64,000 bases of DNA, from assembly GCF_000757905.1 (NCBI RefSeq), contig NZ_JRLH01000005.1; one strand, written 5' to 3'. This document shows, piece after piece, positions 18,464 through 26,767 of this stretch. A program made the position numbers and the translations under genes. Below the pieces are notes generated by a model. It worked only from the letters and a program-made list of their open reading frames with translations. It searched no databases and was not told where the DNA came from. This DNA comes from Arsenophonus nilaparvatae. Its GTDB lineage: Bacteria; Pseudomonadota; Gammaproteobacteria; Enterobacterales; Enterobacteriaceae. Positions within the stretch are counted from its first letter, which is position 1, and each line of letters opens with the position of its first letter.

Positions 18464-19720
18464 ATGATTAAAACGACGGACAGAAAATTAGTAGTTGGTC
18501 TTGAAATTGGAACTTCCAAGGTTTCTGCGCTGGTTGGTGAAATTCTGCCTGATGGGATGGTAAATATTATTGGTGTCGGCAATTGTCCATCTCGAGGGAT
18601 GGATAAAGGCGGTGTGAATGATTTGGAATCAGTCGTTAAATGTGTGCAGCGAGCTATTGATCAAGCAGAATTGATGGCGGATTGCCAAATATCATCGGTT
18701 TATCTGGCGCTTTCTGGCAAGCACGTTAGTTGCCAAAATGAAATAGGTATGGTGCCTATTTCTGAGGATGAAGTTACTCAAGATGACGTAGATAGCGTAG
18801 TTCATACTGCTAAATCTGTCCGGGTCCGTGATGAGCATAGAATTTTACACGTTATACCACAAGAATATGCGATTGATTATCAAGAAGGAATTAAAAATCC
18901 AGTAGGACTTTCAGGTGTACGTATGCAAGCTAAGGTACATCTAATTACTTGCCATAATGATATGGCCAAAAATATTGTCAAAGCAGTTGAACGTTGTGGT
19001 TTAAAAGTAGATCAATTAATTTTTGCCGGTTTAGCGTCAAGTTATTCCGTTTTAACGGAAGATGAACGTGAATTGGGGGTATGTGTCGTCGATATTGGCG
19101 GAGGAACTATGGACATAGCCGTTTATACTGGCGGTGCACTGCGCCATACCAAGGTTATACCCTATGCTGGTAATGTCGTGACAAGTGATATTGCTTATGC
19201 ATTTGGTACTCCCCCTAGTGATGCGGAAACAATAAAAGTTCGCCATGGATGCGCATTAGGTACTATTGTTAGTAAAGACGAAAATGTTGAGGTACCAAGT
19301 GTAGGTGGACGGCCGCCAAGAAGTTTACAACGTCAAACATTAGCTGAAGTTATCGAGCCACGTTACACAGAGTTGCTAAACTTAGTAAATGACGAGATTT
19401 TGAAATTGCAAGAACAATTACGTCAGCAAGGTGTTAAACATCATCTGGCAGCGGGTATTGTCTTAACAGGAGGCGGTGCTCAAATTGATGGTCTAGTCGA
19501 ATGTGCCCAAAGAGTATTCCATACTCAGGTACGCATCGGTAAGCCATTAAATATAACTGGTTTAACGGACTATGCACAGGAGCCTTATTACTCCACAGCT
19601 GTCGGGCTCCTGCATTACGGCAAACAGACTCATATTGGGAATGAAGCCGAAATGGATAAGCGTACATCAGTGAGTAGTTGGTTTCATAAAATCACTAGTT
19701 GGCTGAGAAAAGAATTTTAA
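18464..19720 (+). CDS. ftsA: cell division protein FtsA
   Basis: Actin-like ATPase that tethers FtsZ to the membrane. It is 418 aa. Motifs: VGLEIGTSKVSALVGE (phosphate 1), VCVVDIGGGTMDIAVY (phosphate 2), GIVLTGGGAQIDG (adenosine) and the C-terminal amphipathic membrane-targeting helix SWFHKITSWLRKEF. Length is near E. coli (420). It follows ftsQ and precedes ftsZ with a 54-base gap. Confidence 0.97.
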   Translation: MIKTTDRKLVVGLEIGTSKVSALVGEILPDGMVNIIGVGNCPSRGMDKGGVNDLESVVKCVQRAIDQAELMADCQISSVYLALSGKHVSCQNEIGMVPISEDEVTQDDVDSVVHTAKSVRVRDEHRILHVIPQEYAIDYQEGIKNPVGLSGVRMQAKVHLITCHNDMAKNIVKAVERCGLKVDQLIFAGLASSYSVLTEDERELGVCVVDIGGGTMDIAVYTGGALRHTKVIPYAGNVVTSDIAYAFGTPPSDAETIKVRHGCALGTIVSKDENVEVPSVGGRPPRSLQRQTLAEVIEPRYTELLNLVNDEILKLQEQLRQQGVKHHLAAGIVLTGGGAQIDGLVECAQRVFHTQVRIGKPLNITGLTDYAQEPYYSTAVGLLHYGKQTHIGNEAEMDKRTSVSSWFHKITSWLRKEF

Positions 19721-19774
19721 TTTTGTAAGAAGCAAATCTTCGCTTCTATATAAGGCACAAAACGGAGAGAGATT

Positions 19775-20941
19775 ATGTTTGAACCAATGGAATTAACCAA
19801 TGACGCGGTGATTAAAGTCATCGGCGTTGGCGGTGGCGGTGGCAATGCCGTTGAACACATGGTGCGTGAACGCATCGAAGGTGTTGAATTCTTTGCTGTT
19901 AATACAGATGCTCAGGCATTACGTAAAACAGCAGTAGGACAAACTATTCAGATCGGCAATGGTATTACTAAAGGCTTGGGAGCAGGAGCGAATCCTGAAG
20001 TTGGTCGTAATGCCGCTGAAGAAGATCGTGAAGCCTTGCGCAATGCGCTTGATGGGGCAGATATGGTCTTTATTGCTGCTGGTATGGGTGGTGGTACGGG
20101 CACCGGCGCAGCCCCTGTTGTAGCCGAAGTTGCTAAAGAGCTTGGTATACTGACGGTAGCGGTTGTGACCAAACCTTTCAACTTTGAAGGTAAAAAACGC
20201 ATGGCATTTGCTGAAACAGGGATCTCAGAACTGTCTAAGCATGTTGATTCCTTGATTACCATTCCGAATGATAAATTATTAAAAGTGCTTGGACGCGGTA
20301 TTTCTTTGCTAGATGCATTCGGTGCCGCCAATGATGTGTTGAAAGGCGCGGTTCAAGGCATTGCTGAGCTGATTACTCGTCCAGGTTTAATGAATGTCGA
20401 TTTTGCAGATGTTCGTACCGTCATGTCTGAAATGGGTTATGCTATGATGGGATCAGGCGTAGCACGAGGTGAAGATCGAGCTGAAGAAGCGGCAGAAATG
20501 GCAATTTCCAGCCCCTTGTTGGAAGATATCGATTTATCGGGCGCTCGTGGTGTATTAGTTAATATTACCGCAGGTTTTGATTTACGGCTTGATGAATTTG
20601 AAACAGTGGGTAATACCATTCGTGCATTTGCCTCTGATAATGCAACAGTTGTTATCGGTACTTCACTGGATCCTGAAATGAATGATGAGTTACGGGTGAC
20701 CGTGGTTGCTACAGGAATTGGTATGGATAAGCGGCCAGAAATCACATTGGTTACTAACAAAACAGCCCAAAAATCATCGCTAGAGCAGCGTTATCAGCAG
20801 ATGCAAGGCTCAATGCCGGCTATGATGCCGTTAACAGAGGAAAAATCTGCTGCTAAAGTGGTGAATGAGCAAAATATGCAATCAAATAAAGAGCCGGACT
20901 ATCTTGATATTCCAGCTTTTTTAAGAAAACAGGCTGATTAG
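19775..20941 (+). CDS. ftsZ: cell division GTPase FtsZ
   Basis: Tubulin homologue that forms the Z ring. It is 388 aa (E. coli 383). The N-terminus has KVIGVGGGGGNAV, the tubulin signature is GMGGGTGTGAAPVVAEVAK, and the T7 synergy region contains NVDFADVRTVM. The conserved C-terminal peptide YLDIPAFLRKQAD, which binds FtsA and ZipA, is intact. GGAGAG lies just before the ATG. The linker before the tail is about the usual length. Confidence 0.98.
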   Translation: MFEPMELTNDAVIKVIGVGGGGGNAVEHMVRERIEGVEFFAVNTDAQALRKTAVGQTIQIGNGITKGLGAGANPEVGRNAAEEDREALRNALDGADMVFIAAGMGGGTGTGAAPVVAEVAKELGILTVAVVTKPFNFEGKKRMAFAETGISELSKHVDSLITIPNDKLLKVLGRGISLLDAFGAANDVLKGAVQGIAELITRPGLMNVDFADVRTVMSEMGYAMMGSGVARGEDRAEEAAEMAISSPLLEDIDLSGARGVLVNITAGFDLRLDEFETVGNTIRAFASDNATVVIGTSLDPEMNDELRVTVVATGIGMDKRPEITLVTNKTAQKSSLEQRYQQMQGSMPAMMPLTEEKSAAKVVNEQNMQSNKEPDYLDIPAFLRKQAD

Positions 20942-20952
20942 TTAACAATTGA

Positions 20953-20980
20953 TTGGTTTCTCTGCTTTTTGTGCTAAAAT
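20953..20980 (+). promoter_or_regulatory. probable lpxC promoter
   Basis: An extended -10, TGCTAAAAT (TAAAAT at 20975-20980), is preceded by TTGGTT (20953-20958) at a 16-base spacing. The TTTGTGCTAAA block resembles what I remember of the E. coli ftsZ-lpxC intergenic promoter. Transcription would start near 20987, at the 5' edge of the hairpin listed next. Confidence 0.55.
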
Positions 20981-20982
20981 AT

Positions 20983-21012
20983 CTTGCTAATCCTGGAGTG
21001 AGGATTAGCAAG
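20983..21012 (+). promoter_or_regulatory. perfect 12-bp hairpin in the lpxC leader
   Basis: CTTGCTAATCCT (20983-20994) and AGGATTAGCAAG (21001-21012) are exact inverted repeats around a six-base loop GGAGTG. No T tract follows, so it does not look like a rho-independent terminator. It ends 25 bases before the lpxC start and would sit at the mRNA 5' end if the proposed promoter is right. Confidence 0.7.
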
Positions 21013-21037
21013 ACTGTTAACGATGTGAGAGAAAATG

Positions 21038-21955
21038 ATGATCAAACAAAGGACACTAAAACGTATTGTTCAAGCGACGGGCGTCGGTTTACATACTGGC
21101 AAGAAAGTCACTTTAGCATTGCGTCCAGCACCGGCCAATACCGGGGTCATCTACCGCCGTACAGATTTAAATCCACCGGTTGATTTCCCGGCTGAGGCAA
21201 AATCGGTACGTGATACTATGCTATGTACCTGCTTGGTCAATGAAGATGATGTACGTATTTCAACGGTAGAACATCTGAATGCTGCATTAGCAGGGCTAGG
21301 AATTGACAATATTATCATTGAGGTAGATGCACCAGAAATTCCAATAATGGATGGAAGTGCTGCGCCTTTTGTATTTTTATTGTTAGATGCAGGCATTGAA
21401 GAGTTAAACAGCGCCAAGAAATTTCTTCGTATTAAAGAGAGTGTCCGAGTTACAGATGGTGATAAATGGGCTGAGCTAGCACCTTATAATGGATTTAGCT
21501 TAGATTTCACTATCGATTTCAATCATCCTGCTATTAATAGTAGTACTCAACGTTATAAATTAGATTTTTCGGCAAAATCTTTTGTTAGAGATATTAGCCG
21601 TGCGCGTACGTTTGGCTTCATGCGTGATATTGAGTATTTACAATCTAAAGGGTTATGTTTGGGCGGTAGCTTTGATTGTGCGATTGTTGTTGATGATTAT
21701 CGCGTATTAAATGAAGATGGCTTGCGTTTTGAAGATGAATTTGTACGTCATAAAACGCTAGATGCTATTGGTGATTTATTTATGTGTGGTCATAATATCA
21801 TTGCTGCGTTTACCGCGTATAAATCAGGCCATGCATTGAATAACAAATTATTGCAGGCTGTTTTAGCGACGGAATCTGCTTGGGATATGGTGACGTTCGA
21901 AGATGAATCTGAAATGCCAGTCGCATTTAAAACACCTTCGACAATAATAATCTGA
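21038..21955 (+). CDS. lpxC: UDP-3-O-acyl-N-acetylglucosamine deacetylase LpxC
   Basis: Zinc enzyme for the committed step of lipid A synthesis. It is 305 aa, as in E. coli. Zinc and catalytic motifs are STVEHLNAALAG, HKTLDAIGDLF and MCGHNI. The second of two adjacent ATGs (21038) gives MIKQRTLKRIVQATGVG, the E. coli start, with GAGAGA six bases upstream; 21035 is the alternative. The C-terminal tail, which controls FtsH turnover in E. coli (ends LAFKAPSAVLA), is here VAFKTPSTIII, still hydrophobic. Confidence 0.98.
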   Translation: MIKQRTLKRIVQATGVGLHTGKKVTLALRPAPANTGVIYRRTDLNPPVDFPAEAKSVRDTMLCTCLVNEDDVRISTVEHLNAALAGLGIDNIIIEVDAPEIPIMDGSAAPFVFLLLDAGIEELNSAKKFLRIKESVRVTDGDKWAELAPYNGFSLDFTIDFNHPAINSSTQRYKLDFSAKSFVRDISRARTFGFMRDIEYLQSKGLCLGGSFDCAIVVDDYRVLNEDGLRFEDEFVRHKTLDAIGDLFMCGHNIIAAFTAYKSGHALNNKLLQAVLATESAWDMVTFEDESEMPVAFKTPSTIII

Positions 21956-22048
21956 GATATATTATTTTAAGCAGGATATTCTAACTATGGTACATCAGTG
22001 GATTATTCTCTCTCTTACGTTACTTTCGTTGATGCTTTTTACTCAACA

Positions 22049-22567
22049 CTAATCTTTATTGCTAGTTGCTTTGGTATTCTCTCCGGCCAATGCAGCTAGC
22101 CGCTCTAATTTTTCCTTTAGTTTTTTTGGACTTCTTTTTGCTAGGTTACGAATTGTCTTTGCACTTTCTTTGCTTAGCTGGCTTATTATCTGTTTTGATG
22201 GTTTTATAGCTATTTGCTGAAATGATAAGCAATTTTTTGAATTTTTAGATGATAATGATGGATTAATCATTATGTTGATTGAAGATAAAGATGGTAAAAT
22301 AGTGTTACGTAATGTTGAGAGTAGCGTAGGAAGTTCATAGTTTAGTCGTACTTTTCGGCTAGCATTTGTAACTTCTAGAATAAGAATATGTTGACGATAA
22401 TTAGCGACTCGACACCAAGCCTTTAACTCGATAGGAAGTAGGCTGATAACAGTATTATTGAGTTTAATTAATGCCTGCGCGCGCTGTTGAATCGTTTGTA
22501 AGGTATTGGACTCAAGGTTGCTCTCTTTTAACAAAATATTTAAAGATTGGGGATAACTATCGCGCAT
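22049..22567 (-). CDS. DUF721 (DciA-like) protein
   Basis: A 172-aa protein on the opposite strand between lpxC and secM. The N-terminal half shows the DUF721 pattern: LLPIELKAWCRVANYR, then a hydrophobic strand (QHILILEV), KVRLNYELPTLLSTLR. The C-terminal half is low-complexity and Lys/Ser-rich with a possible helix (LKEKLERLAALAGE). DUF721 includes DciA, a replicative helicase loader in many bacteria; enterobacteria with DnaC keep short DUF721 proteins of unclear role. GGAG precedes the ATG. Only 34 bases separate it from the divergent secM start. Confidence 0.75.
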   Translation of the reverse strand: MRDSYPQSLNILLKESNLESNTLQTIQQRAQALIKLNNTVISLLPIELKAWCRVANYRQHILILEVTNASRKVRLNYELPTLLSTLRNTILPSLSSINIMINPSLSSKNSKNCLSFQQIAIKPSKQIISQLSKESAKTIRNLAKRSPKKLKEKLERLAALAGENTKATSNKD

Positions 22568-22601
22568 TTTTTACTCCAACTCTTATATTATATGATATTT
22601 A

Positions 22602-23105
22602 ATGAATATATTAGATCTTTGTCGACATTTTGGTAAACGATATTTTTGGCCGCACCTGCTATTAGGTATTGTAACGGCTAGTATTGGTATACCTACAACT
22701 TTGGCAAAAGTGACTGAAAATATGTCACATACTAGCCAGTTATTACCCCATTATCAGCAAAATTTAGCATTAGATCATCTAATAGCTGCCAGTAAATATC
22801 GTATTTTTTATAATTGTGGCGCAAATTATTGGCATCAGCATGCTTTACGTAATATGATCCGTCAGCTGACTTTTGTTTTTTCAGCCCAAGAGACACAAAA
22901 GCAGCTGGATGCCAACTTAAGTGCGCACAACAAACCAATTTCGCTTTATAATATGCTTGACACTCTTTACTCTATGATTAATTTGAGTGTTTTTCATCCA
23001 AATGAGCAAAATTTCAGCTATTTATTAACACAATCTTCTTACCACGTTACCTACCAAACTGCGCTATGGGTTGCTTGGGGTCAGGGTATTCGAGCTGGGC
23101 CTTAA
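22602..23105 (+). CDS. secM: secretion monitor SecM
   Basis: A Sec-exported arrest peptide that controls secA translation. It is 167 aa (E. coli 170). The N-terminus FGKRYFWPHLLLGIVTASIG is almost the E. coli signal region, and YWHQHALRNMIRQL is conserved in the middle. The C-terminus ends YQTALWVAWGQGIRAGP, matching the arrest pattern FxxxxWIxxxxGIRAGP with Tyr for Phe and Val for Ile. Translation stops immediately after the arrest Pro; E. coli has four more residues. No good ribosome site precedes the ATG. It is followed by secA. Confidence 0.95.
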   Translation: MNILDLCRHFGKRYFWPHLLLGIVTASIGIPTTLAKVTENMSHTSQLLPHYQQNLALDHLIAASKYRIFYNCGANYWHQHALRNMIRQLTFVFSAQETQKQLDANLSAHNKPISLYNMLDTLYSMINLSVFHPNEQNFSYLLTQSSYHVTYQTALWVAWGQGIRAGP

Positions 23106-23193
23106 CACAAATTTCATAGACTTTTCGTTGATTCTTATAGCAACCATTGTTCAACTGAATATATTAATTATATTGGTTTAAAATAGATAATAT

Positions 23194-23220
23194 AGGCGGA
23201 TTCTAACAAGAACACCGCCT
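23194..23220 (+). promoter_or_regulatory. secM-secA intergenic hairpin
   Basis: AGGCGG (23194-23199) pairs with CCGCCT (23215-23220) around a 15-base loop. The weak secA ribosome site (GAGAA at 23226-23230) begins six bases after the stem. In E. coli a secM-secA stem hides the secA ribosome site and SecM stalling opens it. Here the site is next to, not inside, the visible stem. Confidence 0.5.
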
Positions 23221-23239
23221 TAATTGAGAAAAAATATTT

Positions 23240-25951
23240 ATGTTAACTAAGTTACTAACAAAAATTTTTGGTAGTCGTAATGATCGTACTTTACGTCGTT
23301 TAGGTAAATTTGTTGATATTATTAATCAGTTAGAGCCTGAATTTGAAAAATTTTCCGACCAAGAACTTAAAGCCAAGACTGATGCATTTCGCCAGCGCCT
23401 TAAATCAGGTGCAACATTAGATGATTTAATCCCAGAGGCGTTTGCCACCGTTCGCGAAGCCAGTAAACGGGTATTTAATATGCGGCATTTTGATGTTCAG
23501 TTGCTAGGGGGGATGGTACTCAATGAGCGCTGTATTGCAGAGATGCGTACTGGTGAAGGAAAGACATTAACATCTACATTACCTGCATATTTAAATGCTT
23601 TAACGGGTAAGGGTGTCCATATTGTTACTGTAAACGACTATTTAGCTAAGCGTGATGCAGAAAATAATCGGCTATTGTTTGAATTTCTTGGTATGACAGT
23701 CGGTATTAATTTACCTGGTATGCCTGCTACATTGAAGCGTGAAGCCTATGCCGCAGATATTACCTATGGGACTAATAATGAATATGGTTTTGATTATCTG
23801 CGTGACAACATGGCTTTTAGTCCGGAAGAGCGTGTGCAGCGTAAACTCCATTATGCATTAGTCGATGAGGTTGATTCTATTTTAATTGATGAAGCTCGTA
23901 CCCCATTGATTATTTCAGGACCGGCAGAAGATAGTTCAGATCTATACAAAAAAGTGGATAAACTAATCCCTAATCTTAAGCAGCAAGAAAAAGAAGATTC
24001 AGACACTTTTCAAGGAGAAGGTCATTTTTCTGTTGATGAAAAATCACGTCAAGTTACATTGACAGAACGTGGATTAGAATTAATTGAGCAATTATTAGCG
24101 AAAGCGAATTTAATGGAAGAGGGGGAGTCATTATATTCTCCAGCTAATATTATGCTTATGCACCATGTCATGGCTGCCCTACGTGCTCATGCACTTTTCA
24201 GCCGGGACGTAGATTATATTGTTAAAGACGGTCAGATTATTATTGTTGATGAACATACTGGACGGACAATGGAAGGACGCCGTTGGTCAGATGGATTGCA
24301 TCAAGCTGTTGAGGCAAAAGAAGGTGTTGAAATACAAAATGAGAATCAAACATTGGCATCAATTACCTTCCAAAATTATTTTCGGCTATACGAAAAACTC
24401 GCCGGTATGACCGGTACTGCTGATACAGAAGCTTTCGAATTTAGATCTATCTATAAATTGGACACAATTGTTATTCCAACTAATCGTCCGATGATCCGTA
24501 ATGATTTACCTGATTTAGTTTATATGACTGAAGCGGACAAATTTGCTGCCATTATTGATGATATTCGTGAATGTACTAGCCGAGGCCAACCGGTATTAGT
24601 AGGTACTATTTCAATCGAAAAATCAGAGCTAATTTCTCAGGAACTAACTAAAGCTAAAATTGCACACAATGTTTTAAATGCTAAGTTCCATGCAATGGAA
24701 GCAGATATTATTGCTGAAGCCGGGCAGGCAGGTTCAGTGACTATTGCAACTAATATGGCGGGGCGAGGTACAGATATTGTATTAGGAGGCAGCTGGCAAG
24801 CAGAAATCAATAAACTAGAGGACGCTAGTCAGGAGCAAATTGATAAAATAAAGACAGCATGGCAAGAGCGGCATGAAGCGGTAATTGCTGCTGGTGGTTT
24901 ACATATCATCGGTACAGAACGCCATGAATCCCGTCGTATTGATAACCAATTACGTGGGCGTTCTGGACGCCAAGGTGATCCCGGTTCATCCCGTTTTTAT
25001 CTTTCAATGGAAGATTCTTTGATGCGTATCTTTGCCTCTGATCGAGTGGCAGGAATGATGCGTAAATTGGGTATGAAACCTGGTGAAGCGATTGAACATC
25101 CTTGGGTAACGAAAGCAATTGCTAATGCACAACGTAAGGTTGAAAGCCGTAACTTTGATATTCGAAAACAACTTTTGGAATATGATGATGTTGCTAACGA
25201 TCAGCGTCGAGCTATCTATTCACAGCGCAATGATTTATTAGATGGTGGTGATGTTAGTGAAACGATTGACAGTATTCGTGAAGATGTTATAACCGTAACT
25301 ATTGATGCTTATATCCCTCCCCAATCTTTGGAAGAAATGTGGGATATTGATGGTTTACAAAAGCGATTAAGCAACGATTTTAGTTTAGAATTACCTGTTC
25401 AAGAATGGTTGGATAAAGAACCCGAATTACATGAAGAAACTTTGCGTGCACGTATTCTAGAAAAAACGGTTGCAGCTTATAAGGAAAAAGAGACAATTGT
25501 AGGTAGTGAGATGATGCGTAATTTTGAGAAGGGCATCATGTTACAAACTCTTGATACATTATGGAAAGAGCATTTGGCTGCAATGGATTATTTGCGCCAG
25601 GGTATTCATTTACGAGGTTACGCACAAAGAGATCCAAAACAGGAATATAAGCGCGAGTCATTTGGTATGTTTGCCAATATGCTAGAAACTCTGAAATATG
25701 AAGTAATTAGCACATTAAGCAAAGTAGAAGTTCGATTACCAGAGGAAGTAGCTATACTTGATCAGCAAAGACGTGAAGAGGCAGAACGTCTTATGAAAAA
25801 GCAGCACCTGAGCCATGAAATTGAAAATGAAGCATTGATGTCAAAAACAGAAGCTCAAATGGCGGCCCAAGGCCATAAAATTGGTCGTAATGAACCTTGT
25901 CCATGTGGCTCAGGTAAAAAATATAAGCATTGTCATGGTAGCTTAGGTTAA
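23240..25951 (+). CDS. secA: protein translocase ATPase SecA
   Basis: Motor ATPase that pushes preproteins through SecYEG. It is 903 aa (E. coli 901). Motifs: EMRTGEGKTLTSTLPAYL (Walker A), LVDEVDSILIDEARTPLI (DEAD box), NMAGRGTDIVLGG, and the C-terminal zinc-binding SecB-interaction tail EPCPCGSGKKYKHCHG. The ATG follows secM by 134 bases. A terminator follows 29 bases after the stop. Confidence 0.98.
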   Translation: MLTKLLTKIFGSRNDRTLRRLGKFVDIINQLEPEFEKFSDQELKAKTDAFRQRLKSGATLDDLIPEAFATVREASKRVFNMRHFDVQLLGGMVLNERCIAEMRTGEGKTLTSTLPAYLNALTGKGVHIVTVNDYLAKRDAENNRLLFEFLGMTVGINLPGMPATLKREAYAADITYGTNNEYGFDYLRDNMAFSPEERVQRKLHYALVDEVDSILIDEARTPLIISGPAEDSSDLYKKVDKLIPNLKQQEKEDSDTFQGEGHFSVDEKSRQVTLTERGLELIEQLLAKANLMEEGESLYSPANIMLMHHVMAALRAHALFSRDVDYIVKDGQIIIVDEHTGRTMEGRRWSDGLHQAVEAKEGVEIQNENQTLASITFQNYFRLYEKLAGMTGTADTEAFEFRSIYKLDTIVIPTNRPMIRNDLPDLVYMTEADKFAAIIDDIRECTSRGQPVLVGTISIEKSELISQELTKAKIAHNVLNAKFHAMEADIIAEAGQAGSVTIATNMAGRGTDIVLGGSWQAEINKLEDASQEQIDKIKTAWQERHEAVIAAGGLHIIGTERHESRRIDNQLRGRSGRQGDPGSSRFYLSMEDSLMRIFASDRVAGMMRKLGMKPGEAIEHPWVTKAIANAQRKVESRNFDIRKQLLEYDDVANDQRRAIYSQRNDLLDGGDVSETIDSIREDVITVTIDAYIPPQSLEEMWDIDGLQKRLSNDFSLELPVQEWLDKEPELHEETLRARILEKTVAAYKEKETIVGSEMMRNFEKGIMLQTLDTLWKEHLAAMDYLRQGIHLRGYAQRDPKQEYKRESFGMFANMLETLKYEVISTLSKVEVRLPEEVAILDQQRREEAERLMKKQHLSHEIENEALMSKTEAQMAAQGHKIGRNEPCPCGSGKKYKHCHGSLG

Positions 25952-25980
25952 AGCTCAGTTGCTAAAACAATTAAAAACAG

Positions 25981-26005
25981 GAGCGGAAAATATATCCGCT
26001 CTTTT
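25981..26005 (+). terminator. rho-independent terminator after secA
   Basis: GAGCGGA (25981-25987) and TCCGCTC (25995-26001) form a perfect 7-bp stem with a seven-base loop, followed by TTTT. It lies between secA and mutT. Confidence 0.75.
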
Positions 26006-26038
26006 ACTGTAAACTTCAAAAGTAATTAAATTATTTTT

Positions 26039-26440
26039 ATGAAAAAAAAACAATTACATATTGCTGTTGGTATTATTAGAAATACGAAACAAGAAGTTTT
26101 TATTACCCAACGGGCAGCTAATTCACATATGGGTGGTTTTTGGGAATTTCCTGGTGGTAAATTAGAAATAGGCGAAACACCAGTAGAAGCATTGTTGCGT
26201 GAACTTAAAGAAGAAATTGGGATAGATGTTATTAACAGTCAATTGTTGCAGGTTGTTGAACATGAATTTCCTGATCGTAGAATAACATTACATTTTTTTC
26301 TGGTAGAGCAGTGGGATTGCCAGCCTTATGGAAAAGAAGGCCAATCTTCACGTTGGCTTTTGCAAAAATCACTGGTAGCCGAAGAATTTCCACCTGCTAA
26401 CCGAGTAATTGTTGATATGCTAATCAACAACGTGATTTGA
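26039..26440 (+). CDS. mutT: 8-oxo-dGTP diphosphatase MutT
   Basis: A 133-aa Nudix hydrolase that removes 8-oxo-dGTP from the nucleotide pool. The complete Nudix box runs over residues 39-62 (GGKLEIGETP then RELKEEIG). Flanking FWEFPGG, EHEFPDRRITLHFF and EFPPANR match E. coli MutT. It follows secA as in E. coli. Confidence 0.95.
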   Translation: MKKKQLHIAVGIIRNTKQEVFITQRAANSHMGGFWEFPGGKLEIGETPVEALLRELKEEIGIDVINSQLLQVVEHEFPDRRITLHFFLVEQWDCQPYGKEGQSSRWLLQKSLVAEEFPPANRVIVDMLINNVI

Positions 26441-26546
26441 GTTTGCCTATCCCACAGATAAGTTAATATAACTAAGTTTTGAAATTATCTTACCTAAGGG
26501 TTATATAATGGTACAGGTGAAATTTATAGCACTTTTGACTTTAAGC

Positions 26547-26759
26547 TTATTTTTTAATGTCATGATCATCGGATATTTCACTCCAATCATCTATTTCGGA
26601 AATATTTCGTTGACTTGAGATCCTTTTTTCCTCACCAGCCCATTAACCAAGATCGATTAATCGACATCGTTTACTACAAAAAGGGCGATAAGGGCTACTC
26701 TCTTGCCAAATAACAATTTTATGGCAAGTCGGACATTTTACCGTGAGCTTATCTGGCAT
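26547..26759 (-). pseudogene. yacG: DNA gyrase inhibitor YacG, interrupted by an in-frame stop
   Basis: Read from ATG 26759: KCPTCHKIVIWQE then YRPFCSKRCRLIDLG, followed by TAA at 26645-26643 after 38 residues. The same frame then continues WAGEEKRISSQ and EIDDWSE to a natural stop at 26549-26547, just as in intact YacG (65 aa in E. coli, with LIDLGEWAAEEKRI). All four zinc cysteines (9, 12, 28, 32) precede the stop. A single base change of a CAA or GAA codon explains it. The 38-aa zinc-finger part may still fold, but the tail is lost. It is downstream of zapD and coaE on the same strand, as in E. coli. Confidence 0.85.
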
Positions 26760-26767
26760 AATGACTC

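Noticed and set aside
19948..20760. Long minus-strand frames inside ftsZ
   Set aside because: Ser/Ala/Pro-rich translations are typical antisense readings of a conserved coding region.
21987..22052. A 21-codon hydrophobic frame (MVHQWIILSLTLLSLMLF) between lpxC and the DUF721 gene
   Set aside because: A small membrane peptide is possible, but the ribosome site is poorly spaced and it overlaps the DUF721 stop. Not enough to call a gene.
26508..26618. A 36-codon hydrophobic plus-strand frame (MVQVKFIALLTLSLFF) after mutT
   Set aside because: It is antisense to the yacG tail, whose coding identity is clear, and has no known counterpart. The hydrophobicity follows from the antisense of a charged, AT-rich tail.
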